64,000 nt of DNA from Megalonaias nervosa (Eukaryota > Mollusca > Bivalvia > Unionida > Unionidae). The stretch is from assembly GCA_016617855.1 (NCBI GenBank), contig JAECUM010004307.1, forward strand, positions 43,503 to 107,502. The letters run 5' to 3'. The position numbers and the translations under genes are program-made. Below are positions 12,601 to 27,152 of the stretch, in pieces; within the stretch, counting starts at the first letter, position 1, and every line of letters starts with the position of its first letter. The notes under the pieces were generated by a model. The model was given only the letters and a program-made list of their open reading frames with translations. It was not told the DNA's origin and searched no databases.

Positions 12601-15600
12601 GGCAGTACAATATGATGGAACTAGCAGTATTAAATGTATTATAATGAAATTGACAGAACTATAGGTACTGAATGATGGAATTGACAGTACTATATAATGG
12701 CAATGGCAGTACCATGTAACGGAATTACAGCACTATATAATGGAAATCGCAGTACCATATAATAGAATTACAGTGCTATATGATGGTATTGGCAGTTCTA
12801 TATGTAAAATATGACGGATGATATTGATATTACTATATGATGGAATTGAAATTGGCAGTACAATATGATGATGGAATTGGCAGTACTGTATGATGGAATT
12901 GGTAATATTATATGATGGAATTGGTAATATTATAAGATGGAATTGCAAGTGCTATATAATGGAATTAGCAATGTTATTTGATGGAATTGGCAGTACTATA
13001 TGATGGAATTGGTAATACTATATGAAGCAATTAGCAGTATTGTATGATGGAATTAGCAGTACTGTATGATGGAATTGACGTTTGGCAGTACTACATCATT
13101 GAATTGGCATTACTATATCATGGAATTATCAGTACTGTATGATGTAATTAGCAGTACTGAGTGATGGAACTGAGAGTATAATATGATGGAATTAGCAGTT
13201 CTGTATGATGGAATTAGCAGTATGGAATTAGCAGTACTGTGTGACGGATCTAGCAGTATTTTATGATGGAATCGGCAAAACTATATGGTGGAAGAGTTGC
13301 AGTCGTAAGTCAGATGAAATATGCAGACTACGTATATGTTTATTTTAAAGATACATTTCATTTCTGACATGTGCGATATTATATTTCATAGTTTTGCTGG
13401 AAAATATGACTCGGATGTACGATGTTTCAACTATGTTTTAAAACATACCGATCATTGCTTCTTTAATCGGAAATGGAAATTAAGATTTATAATAGAATCA
13501 TGATTGGTCGATTCAATGTTTCCTCTAATACTTGGTATTGCAAAAACTTTTCTCGGTCATTGAGGAACGATAATAAAAGAAATGGTGAGAAGTTCTCACT
13601 TTGTCTTTCCCCACAACGACTATAGAAGTCTACCTTCGCGTGGATACATTACACATGACTTTATGCCTTTGTGTAAGATGTAAATGGTCCTGTCCAGTTT
13701 CCCATTCACAACACTGTTTGGTAGTTTCATTCAAAACCCATCCTGCCAAACTGAATAAAAAAGTTGACTAAAATCAATAAAACAGATTTTTTTTTAAAAT
13801 TTTTGAATTTAACAATACATGTAATGCAAATATATGTTCCTTGGATGAGCATCCTGGTCAAATCAAGAGTCCGGAATAAAATCTTTATTAAATATGAAAT
13901 ATCAGGTTGAAAAAAAAATAAAATTCGGCATAAACATATCTGAAATAGATTTAATGTATAGGTTTATGATTCTATCATGCAATGATTTATTTTGTAATGT
14001 CTTAATACATTTGTAAATCTTCTCCTCAGCAATGGGCGAGTTAAAAAAAAAAAAAAATTCTTTATCGTTGTTTATGTCCACTATTAATGCATCAAGAACA
14101 TTTTCGTCATCTTATTTCTTATATTCGTTAGGATTTTAAACATATTCAGCTATTTAGCTTCACACTGTTTGTAACTTTCTAAAAATCCTTCGGGATTTGT
14201 TCTTAACTTCTCTTAATTGCTATGGTTATATTTAGTATATATTTAGTAATTTTACAATTTGTAATCCGCTTATAGTTCTTACGAGTAACTGTAATCGTTT
14301 GTCATGGAATTCACATTGTGCGTTTGGTCCAGCTACATGACACCTTATAATTTAAATGAAAATCAAGGTCCAGCTAAATGACACCTTATAATTTAAATGA
14401 AAATCAAGGTCCAGCTACATGACACCTTATAATTTAAATGAAAATCAAGGTCCAGCTACATGATACCTTATAATTTAAATGAAAATCAAGGTCCAGCTAC
14501 ATGACACCTTATAATTTAAATGGAAATCAAGGTTGATTATCAGCCTTAGTCTTAATATTTTACTGACCTCCGATGTACATGCAAATCTTTCACCTGCTGA
14601 CTCAAGGAAAATTCTAGATATTGTTTTTCATATATTATTAGTGATTCCCTTATTTAACCCATTTATGGTTTGTTTAGCAAAACTGATACGTTTTTGCTTT
14701 ATCACATTTATTTTGTTATTATCTATCGTTTCAATTAACAAAGGCTTATTTTCCATCCATCCTAGTCTATTCAGTTGGCATGTGATTCTATTGTAAAATT
14801 TCAGAAATTTGTTATTAATGTACATGCTTCGGTGTCGACTGGGTTTACGTCCAGAATGTTAAATGTATCGACATATTTTGTCTATTTTAAAGCAGGCACG
14901 GAAACTAAGGAATAATCTATAACATAGATATTCAGAAACGTTAGGGCGCCAAATTTCGTATCCTCCCCACATCTACCATTAAAAAATAAATAAACGAATA
15001 TTACTTCTGAAATTTCCGGTAATCTGTCAACCTAATTGTTCATCACGATATCGTGCGAATGCGATGACAGCCAAGACTGATCATGAGCCGATGAAATCTT
15101 CCGATAGTTAGCACAGTTAAATGAAAGTAAAATTGTTGTGAGAAAAAAAAAATTAGGTATATTAATTCATCTTTAGTGAAATATCCCATAAGAAATTGTA
15201 ATTGTTGTAAACTACACATATTTGGTATTTCTAATTCAATTATATTAACTCAGACTGGTTCAGCTACAGCGGGTCGTTGTTTTGTGCCCTGGGCTCATAC
15301 AAGAAGTCAGTGCTATAATAATAGCTTAAACTCCTGTTGGACAAGTAAAGTCATTGCTAAATAAATTGCTGGTTATAGAGAGTATAGTATAAGCAAACTG
15401 TTGAAGATGGCTTGCCAATGGAAAGGAAAGAATCAACATGGAACTTATGACTTCGATACTCCTTCCTGTTAAGTGGTTTCCTGGGATCCTAGAGATGTGA
15501 GGGAAGCCACGAGCTGGGAAGAAAGGACGGAGTCATACCAAGAATAAAATGAACTACTTAGAACTAATGACTTTGATACTCCTTCCTGTGAAGTGGTTTC

Positions 15601-17652
15601 CTGGGATCCTAGAGATGTGAGGGAAGCCACGAGCCGGGAAGAAAGGACGGAGCCATAACAAGAACAAAAGGAGCAATGAAGAATGAACTGGAAACGATTA
15701 CGGACATGCATTCAAGAAAATGGATTTGTACCTTCGGTAATGAACTGTGAAAAACTATGGATAAAGCAAAAGAACCGTATTTGGTAAAGAACTATATATT
15801 TGTAAGATAGACTAGTAACGCTACACAAAGGAACTTAACCTTCTGAACTTTTTCGAGAATTTGCGATAGATATACTTGACAAACGGAACATTATCTTCAG
15901 AAATTTTCAAGAATTTACGATAACTTTAAGACTTGAGATATAATTAAAAAAAATATTTGAAATATACTTGACAAACGGACAGTTTCTATACCTTCAGACT
16001 GCTCACTTTGCTTATGCGAACTTTCTATATCTATTAAAAAACTATGATTATGTATAGATATTTAGAAATAGAATTAAAGATTTAATATTAACAAAAATTT
16101 GCACAAATAAACACTAACGCTTAAAATGCAAATTTTGAATTAACAATTAAACTATGGTAAACATATACAAGTGAATTTATTTGAAGGAACATAATTGTGA
16201 ATTTTGAAATAGAGAAAATTGTGCAGCACGTGCACATGGTGCTCACTGTTGAGAGCACATGTTGTGCACGTGTGCCATGAGCCTAAGGATATGAACTTAC
16301 TTACCTAGCAGCTTATGCTATTGTATTTAGACTAGTTGAAAACTAAAATTTCTACTTCTCCTCTAATAAAAGATATTATGGAAAAATTATCAATATGAAA
16401 AGGAACTATAATCTAATCAATAACTTGAAATATAACAAATCTGAGTGGTGTACATACCCTACTTCAAAATTATAAAATCAAAATTTCGTAAAAAATAAAA
16501 CACAAAGCACATACACTTTGATTAAAACACAAATACACATAAAAACCCTTTAACTTTTGACACTAGGGGGTCCCTCAGATGATGTCAATTCTGAGAGTGA
16601 CCACACCAATAACGCTATAATATTCGTTCGTCCGTCGAGTCGACGAGGACCACTCTAGTCATCCGAAGTTTGTAGGGGCTGGTTCTGTGTGTGAGCAGGT
16701 GGCTGATAAGGCCAATCCTTGCACGGAAGGTTTGTTTGCATAAAGGACAAGGGATGAGTGAGACATCTCCAGGAGGGTTGAAGGCACGCGCTTTTCTGGC
16801 TTGCCTCTTCAGCTCCGCTGCTGCTGTCCTGCTAGATTCACACAACTTGAAGCCTTTGTGCACGGAGGAACGCCATGTGACTCGATCGCTGGCTGCTTGC
16901 TCCCAGAAATCAGGTTTTATGTTGAACGCTTTCAATGCAGCTATAATAATAGGTTAATAACTGTAATATATATTATGTATGACCCAAGAACTTTACGTTT
17001 TTGGTTGATATGTCCCATGGTGCTGAGGATGCCTGACCACCCTCTATTAACTTCATCTGGGTTATGAAATCGAGAATCCACGGTTAGTGGTTGGGCCTGG
17101 GTAGGCACATACACCACACCATATAACAGGATCTTCATCGTTATCAAAGAGAGACATATTGAAATTAAACCAGTCAATATAATCCGAGTCAGTATGGACT
17201 ACTTTTACACGAGGCAAGATAGAATGTCTAATGGAATACACCACAGCCCCAACTTTTCTGTCTATATGTTGGTTTCCTATTTTGGAATAAGTCATATCTT
17301 TGTCTATTAATAATGTCAAAATTATCAACATAGCTTTTGATCAGCGAGATAATACGATACCTCGTGTTACTTTTATAATTGGGAAACTCGTCTATTGCCG
17401 AGAATCAATACTTAAAGCTCTAAATCTTCTTTAGGTATAAGCTGTTGTGGAACAAACGACAAGTGAGTAGCATACATACATACATGCATAGATACATACA
17501 TACATACATACATACATACATACATACATACATACATCATACATACATACATACATACATACATACATACATGCACCAATGAAGGACGAGAAAAATAAAA
17601 CTAGATGATAGAGAAAGAAACTTTCTGCTGAGTGAAAATAACTGGTGGATAT

Positions 17653-17691
<39 letters not shown>

Positions 17692-18839
17692 TTGAAACTT
17701 TAATAACGCAAACGTCAACAACACAAATAGTCGGCATCAAGGAAATGGTTCACCTTGTCTTGACGTCAAACCTTCTCTGGCTTGATGCTTAGTAAGCTAG
17801 TAAGATTATAAACTGTACAAGAAAAAAGACCGCCATGTTGAATTTCGACATTCCACTATAACTAAATCACACAGATTAATAAAGCCGGCACTTTAACGAG
17901 AAGAGACAGTTACTTCGAACGAATACCAAAAGCATTGCGTGATAAATCTGGCCAACATTGTTTGCTGCCAATGGTTTCTGTGAGGGTTTTTTTTGTTTAT
18001 TTTTTATTTTTTTTTTTTATTATGTTTCTTTGTTTCTAGAGATCGACAAGAGTGCATTCCAATCAGGATCCCACCCGGTGACCCATATTTTCGTGATGGC
18101 ACGTGCTTGAGTGTTACACGATCAGTAGCGGCAGATGCAAATAAGGCACTAGGTACTTTAGTAACTCCATTCCAGTCACCTTTACATCTGAGACAAGGCA
18201 ACATTTATTAAGCATGATTAACAGTGGCATGGTTTGAGTTTGCAATGACGTTAAATAAAAACAATTAACAGTGGCATGGTTTGAGTTTGCAAGGACGTTA
18301 AATAAGCACGATTAACAGTGGCATGGTTTAAGTTTGCAATGACGTTAAATAAGAATGATTAACAGTGCATGGTTTGAGTTTGCAAGGACGTTAAATAAGC
18401 ATGATTAACAGAGGCATGTTTTTGCGTTTGCAATAACGTTAAATAAGAATGATTAACAGTGGCATGGTTTGAGTTTGCAATGGCGTTAAATATGCATGAT
18501 TAACAGTGGCATGGTTTGAGTTTGCAATGACGTTAAATAAGCATGATTAACAGTGGCAATGTTTGAGTTCGCAATGGCGTTAAATAAGAATGATCAACAG
18601 TGGCATGTTTCGAGTTTCCAATGGTGTTAAATAAGAATGATTAACCGTGGCATGGTTTGAGTTTGCAGTGGTGTTAAATAAGAATGATTAACAGTCGAAT
18701 GTTTTGAGTTTGCAATGACGTTAGATAAGCTTGATTAACAGTGGCATGGTTTGAGTTTGCAATGGCGTTAAATAAGAATGATTAACAGTGGCATGGTTTG
18801 AATCTGCAATGACATCTATAGTGCTCTCATTCTGATCTA

Positions 18840-18877
<38 letters not shown>

Positions 18878-19488
18878 GCGCGAGCGCGCATGTGTGTGTG
18901 GGTGTATGATTTAGATTTTTAGCGTAGCTATAAAAACAAATTTCGATCATATTGCTACTATGTCTGCAGTGTGACAGTTTATGGTGATGTTTAGTTCTTG
19001 GGCATCATGTCGCAGACATGTGGCATCATGTCCCAACCAGTCACATTATCCTGACACAAGGCCGACCAGTCTTTACACTAACCTCTTAATGTTTAGCGCT
19101 AAGCGGGGAAGCTGCAAGTACCATTTTTATAAGTCATTGGTATAACTCGGCCTGATTCGAACCCGCTACAACCCGTATCCCAAGCGGCCGTTCTAACCAC
19201 TTAGGCCATCGGAGCGGTCGATCTATTTTTGTAGTTATTGGAATATGTATATACGTATGTATCAATTTATCAATTGTTGCATTTTGAATGTATGGTTATG
19301 TAGTTGTATGTTGTATGCCAGTACATATTTTCTCTCTGTATTTTGTTCGTATAATGTAAATTTGTAATTTACAAATTCCTGTCCAAATGTTTGTCTATCT
19401 TCAAAATCTGTGCCCAGGGTTTGGCTGAACAAATGCAGAAGCGTTTATGAATAATAACAAGAATAAGAAACTTATTATGTTATTCGTA

Positions 19489-19521
<33 letters not shown>

Positions 19522-19957
19522 GGTTACCGAGAACAGCTGAATGAACTTACTTCCTATATTGACGGTTCTAATGTCTATGGCTCGACCGACGAGCAGTTGT
19601 TGGTCTTGCGAGATGGCGGTAAGAATTTGCATAATTTATTTCGAGTCAGATTTATGTTCCGTAGAAAAAGATTTATTTAACTAATTATTGGGAGGGGGAC
19701 GGGCAGCCTTCTACAAAGTTACTATTGACAAGGACAGTCATTTGTTACAATCTTATAGGTAAAGGACCATACAAGTACCATTGATTTCGGGTGCGTATTA
19801 TTGGCTGAACACTTTCATCGAATTTTTTTTTTCAAGACATACGGGCTACATAAAATCAGTTAGTTTCTGTGAAATCGTTTTCTCCCATATATGTATTATA
19901 GAAGAGAACAAAAAATGGTGGATATTGATATGAAATTTATGACGTCATATAACGATA

Positions 19958-19996
<39 letters not shown>

Positions 19997-20912
19997 ATCT
20001 TCTATGTATAATTTTCAGAATACATGATGACGAGCAATAAATGCAACTTACCAAGGAATCCTAACGGGAGATGCGTACTAAATAACAATTTTGAATTCTG
20101 CCATATTGCGGGTAAAGCTCTTCAACATGTGTGTGTGTGTATGTGTTTGTCTGTCACCGTTTGAATTATTACTAAATGAGCCTATCGTTTTATTTTCAAA
20201 GAAACCACCCTAACTAGCTTCCATGCTATATATTCATCTAATAATGGATCTGTCCATGGAGGTAACAGGTTTTGCAACTTTAGTGAAGGATTTTGCATTA
20301 GCAAACATATGGTGAAAATGACTGTACGCTAATTGACGGGTTAGTATAATATATCTCGGTGGTTGTTTTAGATTATGTATTCCTTATGAAATGCCAATGA
20401 TAAATTTGTAAATTTCTTATAATCCGAAAAATTTAATTCATATTAATTTATGTTATAAATCCACGAAGTATGAAGAAGACTTCACTGTCTTGCCAAGTGA
20501 TTTTCAAAAGATTACTTTTTGTCAGAATAAAGATTGATTACTTACATTTTTTCACCATCGTTTCAGGTGATTCCAGAGTCAACCAGATTCCGTCACTCAC
20601 TTCCTTCCATACACTATTCGTAAATGAACACAACCGAATCGTTGACGCTCTAAGTAAAGTCAATCCCAGTTGGGATGCTAACAAATTGTTCCAAGAAGCC
20701 AGAAAAATCAATATTGCCCAGATACAACATATTGTATACAATGGATTTCTTCGAGTATACAATGGATTTCTTCGAGCCATCTTGTCCCCATCCACCATGA
20801 GGAAATACAAGCTCTATAGCCAACGTGACGGTTACAGCACTAGCTATGACAGGACACGTGACGCTTCCGTTTCAAATGAATTTGGAATAGCATTCAGGTA
20901 AGCCATTAAATG

Positions 20913-20944
<32 letters not shown>

Positions 20945-23939
20945 CTGTTATCAACTGTACCAAAAGAGAATTCATTTAGGGTAGTCAAAAATGCCGTGAG
21001 ATGTATTTCGCAACTCATAGTTTGCTGACTAATTAATACAGGTACACCGCACATTGGCGATAGCTATTCAGATGGTTTTGTCTTCTTCTTGTGTTTTTCT
21101 TTTAAAAAAATATTGTTGCTTTTAATGATATCATATTTTATAAATTAATGTGATGCCGAAAGCCAATGCAGCTGTTGCGATACTCATTGTTAGAACAGAC
21201 AGAAATGCCCGGTCAACCACAGTTGAGTCAGAGTTTAAAATGACAGTTTACATGTTTTAATAATTTTAATGTCATAAGTTGGTGCTTGCTTTCTGTATTG
21301 AAAGTAGTTATTATTCTGCTGTCGTTAGTGGATATTAAATATTATTTCAGAGATTGTGCTTTCATCTGTGTATACTGTTTACATTATTTTATACAATTTT
21401 TATTTTTGTTTTAAAAACCAACTTAATAAATAAATAAAGTAGTAAGCAATTATATTGAAAATCTTATTAATACTAGTATATCATTGAGGATTTTGGTGGC
21501 AGAAGTGAGTCCGAAATAGGCAGTCATCCATTTGATTTAGAAAAGTGACCCCGGATAGCCACTCATCAATTTGATTAGAAAAGTGAGTCCGAAAGTCCAC
21601 ACATCCCTTTGATTAAGAAACGTGAACCCGAACAGCCAGACTTCCATTTGATTTAGAAAAGTGAACCCGAAAAGCCAGATAACCATTTCATTTAGAACAG
21701 TTTGTCCGAATAGCCAGTCATCCATTTGATTAGAAAAGTGAGTCCGAAATGCCAGACATCAATTTCATGTAGAAAAGTGAACTCGAATAGCCAGTCATCC
21801 ATTTGATTTAGAAAAGTGAGTCGGAATGGCCAGTTATCCATTTGATTTAGAAACGTAACAAGTTGTTTTCCATGTCCAGATGCTCGCATCATTTGTGGGT
21901 GTTGAATTCTTGGTCACAAGTAAATAGATGTCGTAGTAAGGATGTTTTCCATTATATTTCACGCCTAATCTGCAAACAGATCACCTCGTGGCTTTCTATT
22001 AAAAAAAATACAAAATCTCCACGCTCCACACAGTTCTCACGATTTCGGATTATATCGCTACCTAAATGCTGTTTTGACCCCAGTGTCATCTATACCTCCA
22101 TACATCATCTATGCGCATTAATACACCGGTACGTTGACTGGATCATATCTTTCATCTATTATCACATATTGAAATCCAGTCAAAATGGAGGCATAAACAA
22201 CCTTGTATCGTCATCACATCTATGTTTTGTCTCTGAATTAAAGAATTCCTGACATTTTCTTCGTATGAAATAGGTAAAATCTTCTCATTCTGTGCTAAAG
22301 CGAATGGAGAGTAAAGATCGTGCAAAATGCAATACGAATTGAGTGTGCCGCTGTTATCAAAAGCGTACGGTTTTCTCTAGGTGTCATTTTACCAACAAAT
22401 TTATGCTCGTTGTGGCAGTGGCATTATCCTTCCACAGGGAACCCAATTGAAGAGTATGCACAATCCCATCTTGAAAATACTTCAACGGAGTGATACTGCA
22501 TAAATGGCGAAAATGGGCGGCAACACGATTTACCACAGTCTACCACAATCTTCTGCAATCTACCACAATCTACCACAGTCTACCACAAACAAATGGGCCG
22601 TTTTGGAATTATCTATTCAAGTTTAATAAAGAAAGTTTACTACTGAGCTCATGCTTGACGAGAGAAACTTCGGAATGTTTCGGCTAAAAGTAAGCCATCT
22701 CATTGGAGCCTCCCGTAATTCTTGCTATAATAATATGTGATGCGCACGTAAATTTCTTGTTAAATACGGTGCATGTATATGCAGTGGTAGCTGTTGTAGT
22801 GTTTAAGGAACATAATATTTAATTTTATATAATATTACTTTTTATGGGGGGAGGGGGCTGGGATTTTTTCGAAAAACAAATCCGGCTCTCATATAGCTTG
22901 AAATACATATTCTTGCTCTGATTTAAAACAAGCAAACCAAGAAAGAAAAGAAATTAAGCTGTCTTCAGGTGCAAGAAGAAAAAAATCCTGGCTTTAAAGA
23001 AGATCCCAGGCCGACCACCATTACACATTAAATGGTTGGGTTCTAAATTGGCAAGCCAGTATCATAGGCTGGTATCTATTCAAATCTGTCTCCGGAGTAG
23101 TTAGTCATGTAGCAAAGTGCGTTGCAGAGCACATACAAAGCAAGGATCTTGATATCTAGACTACGGGGCGAGGTGCATCATTGGAAAAAAAAAGAACAGA
23201 TTCAGTGCTTTCACTAAAATGGAGGATGCTAGTTCTCTGTGTTCTCACATGCACTGGATGCGTGACACAGTTATCAATCAACTGTAGTATTTCCGTGATC
23301 TTTTTTCTGACCATTGTCGTAAAAGCCAGAGAGTGTTCTGATTGGACTTGTCTGTGTTATAAAATAATTTTAAAAATACTATTATTTGTGACTTAATATA
23401 TCTTTTTTATATCATGTTACGCGGTTCTTTCCGTTTCTTCATTTTTCAAACGCCAAAATGTTATTCCAGTTATTTTTCTCTTATCCATCCATTATACAGC
23501 CATGCTGCTTATTTTTCTCTCATCAAAGGCTGGGACACACGTGGATTCCGACGTATCAAGACCTTTACATTGATCTACATATCAGACAGGCTGGTAGAGA
23601 AAAGGGCCCATTTGATATAGTCAAGACGTTCAATAACCCTCATCTGATATTTCTAAACCAACGCACGGGCAGCCAAGGACTTCTAAAATGGCTTACCAGC
23701 GAAGCTTCCCCGGCAACAGATAGGTACACACCCGAAAAAATGTACAATTGCCACACCCTTGTCACATAGCTAATGCACATTTGAAACTATGACATATTTC
23801 TGAATAACCATATCTCCGGTTGTTTCAATCGTTATGTAAAAACACTGGACCTAAGTTATCAGCGAAAGTTAGACGTCAAATCTTCTACTGGTTTCAAACA
23901 TAAATGTCACTATTATTATTATTATTATTATTATGATGA

Positions 23940-23987
<48 letters not shown>

Positions 23988-25226
23988 TAGACAATTTTTT
24001 TTTATTTGTGGCTTGTCTATTTCTGAAAATTTAGATCTCAAAAATCTTCCCCAATATTCTTATTCTTACGTGTTTTTTCCTGTTCTTCCTCTTCTTCTTC
24101 TTATTGTTATTATTATTGGTGCACGGTATTACCGGTATACTGTTTACTGTAGTATTGTTTACCGGTGTTACGTACTGGGTTTCTTTTTCATTGTACCGGT
24201 ACTTGGGTAAAAACAGTCAGTAAAGAATGTACTGAAATTCCCTGATAATCTTGTTACGAATATAATGATATCATCAATCTGTTTTCATTATTCGTGACAA
24301 AATAGTTAAAAAATTAGCTTGTTTCTTTTTTTTTTACAAAATGGTTGCATCTATTACAAATTAATGGCCAAAATCACAAATATAATTATATCTGTGATCA
24401 TTGAAACATGACACGTGTCACGTATGCTAACACATTGTCCATGTGGAATGTTTTGAAATACATTAATTGCCAAATCAAACTTTTGGAAAAATTTCGGATT
24501 AATAAAATATGTTTTTGTTATTTAACAGCGCATGGGAATGCATTAAGTACATGTACTCCTTAGTTAGACTGCAAATCGTCCCACGATTTTCAGGAGCGCA
24601 GTTCTTTTCTGTCTGAACTTTACGTAATTTCTCAATCCACTAAATAATTTCTCGTTTGTTGAGTGTGTTTTATGTTTACTGACTCTCTCTGATAAATATC
24701 TTCCCCAGATGTTGTCATTTCCTGCCTATTATATGAATAGTTCACCTAGAAAACTGTAGACCTCAGTATCAACATTTCTTATTTTTCTCAATTGTCTATC
24801 TAAAATCAGCACAATGTCTTTCACAGTATCAGCTATAGTGTAAGCTTAATCATCTCACTTTAGTTACAGCTGTTAGATTACAACATATACAACAATTAAC
24901 ATTCATAGCAAATTCGTCTTCTATAAGATACTGAACGTTTAATGTTCGGGAGATGGCGGCTGTGATTGTCTTTCTAGCTGAAATATTTTCTTTTCTTTTA
25001 CCACAAGATAATTAATATTTTTCCCTATAATATCGTGGATATAATATGGTATTATTTTGTTATAAATAAGACTAAGATATTTTATCCAGCTATTGCCAGA
25101 CGGAAATAAAAAAAAAAAATGCATCAGGTCCCTGCCCCAGAACATCATTGAATTTTTGGTTCCTAATATAATTATGGTACGTCATGAAATATACAGCGGT
25201 AAAAAGGTTCATAGCACACATTTCTA

Positions 25227-25271
<45 letters not shown>

Positions 25272-26402
25272 TGCACTCTTTTTACAGAATAGTGGAGGAT
25301 TCGACCAGAAACAGACTTTTTCAGAACTTCACTACTAATACTAGCCTTGATCTTGTCGCACTCGATATAAACCGGGAACGAGATCACGGTATACCCCCTT
25401 ACAGCAAATATTGAGAAATCTGTGGTTTATCTGCTCTGCGTGCAAACTGGCACAGTCTTGTTGATCATGATGACACAAATATAGCTCTGCTTCGCAAAGT
25501 TTACGAGTAAGTACGTTTAACTCTGCTTCGCAAAGTTTACAAGTAATACGTTTAAATTTTCAGTTACTTCATCTCAGATTGGAGAATGAAGAAAATAGTT
25601 GCAATCCCATGCTTTCTTATGTATGCGCGCGCGTGTGTGCGTGTGTGAGTGTCGGGGAGTATAGGGGAATTCCAAATGCTGCATATGTTCTTTTACATTC
25701 AGTATTTTAGATTCGAATATGATTGTGCTTTCCTATCTGCATATTTATACAGAGTATTCGTTAATTTTAATTGATTCTCGTGGTGCAAGAAATCCATGTA
25801 ATGGAGATGTAGAGGACGGGCGATGGGTGTTAGCGTCTGGGACTAACTGATAAATGCATGGAGATATGTCATTTATCTACCAATTGCTAACTTTATTTAT
25901 TTAAATATCCTGTTGACCATGTGTTTTATAAAATCAAAAATATTATGTGTTCGAAGTTTTCATTCATAAATTTAGTCAATACTTGTTTCATTTACGTATA
26001 TGTTCCATACAGCTTTTCTAGCCCTTGCAAACATTCTGTTTTGAAATTCGGCGTTTACAAACAAACTAAATAATTTCTCTACTCTAAATGTCGTTCATTA
26101 TTGAACAATAAAATTTAAAAACAATACATTTTTTTAAAGTTTATAAGTCAATGATCGATTTGACTTCCAAATACATGTCGATCTCTAACCAAGTTCAACT
26201 TAATTTTTCATTACCTCTGCGCATCTTTGACTCAAATAAATAATAGTTTTGTATCCTCCAAAATCAGAACCTACTCGGTGTACTGGAAACGGCGAAATAT
26301 TTATTCCAACTACTTTAAGAAATCTATCACTCAACATATAAGAAATATAGCGACGGAAAGAATTGTTAACGAATCCATTGAAAACTCTGTTAAGCAAAAT
26401 TC

Positions 26403-26492
<90 letters not shown>

Positions 26493-27111
26493 CATAATAA
26501 TTATCTATTTCACTGTTTATTCAGACTCGTAAATTCTTTCTGATCACCAAACGTTTTATTTAAATATTTAAATTTTTCTCTTAATAAACGAATAATATTA
26601 TGCAAATCCATTCAAATTATGCATGTAATTTGTGGAAGCTTAATTTGTAATTGAATACACGCTGAATTTGAGACATTCTCGAATTTTACGACTAACTTTG
26701 TCAGTTAAAAACTAAGAGCACTCTGACGTTCTTAAAATAATTACCAGACATTGGTATATTTGTGAGGCGTAAACGTTATAAACAAATATATACGTCATGC
26801 AGACAATATCGATTCTTGTTAAATTGATTTCTTGTCTTCATCAGTGATCCTCGTGACATAGACCTGTTCACAGGAGCACTCACTGAAAGATGGGAGACAG
26901 GGTCTGAGTTGGGTCCAACCTTGAATTGCATCCTGGGAAGAGAATTCCAGAACCTTAAAGAGGGGGATTCCTATTGGTACGAACGTCCAGAACCACAAGG
27001 ATTTTCAAAAGGTAAATAGCTTTTCAACTACCATAATGAAAATTGCAACAACAACTGCTACTAATATTACTACTACTACTAATACTACTATTCTACTATT
27101 TCTACTATAAG

Positions 27112-27152
<41 letters not shown>

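Noticed and set aside
18205..18830. A CRISPR-like repeat-spacer array
   Set aside because: The units are contiguous and degenerate throughout, with no distinct spacers, in an animal intron; it is a minisatellite.
21042..21062. An alternative proximal-His exon of the peroxidase after 'aatacag'
   Set aside because: In the required phase it reads YTAHWR and then TAG; the exon at 23529 gives the proper AFRLGHTW motif in phase.
7362..25414. TGA read as selenocysteine
   Set aside because: Animal peroxidases are not selenoproteins, relatives do not have Cys at these sites, and no SECIS-like element was evident after the gene.
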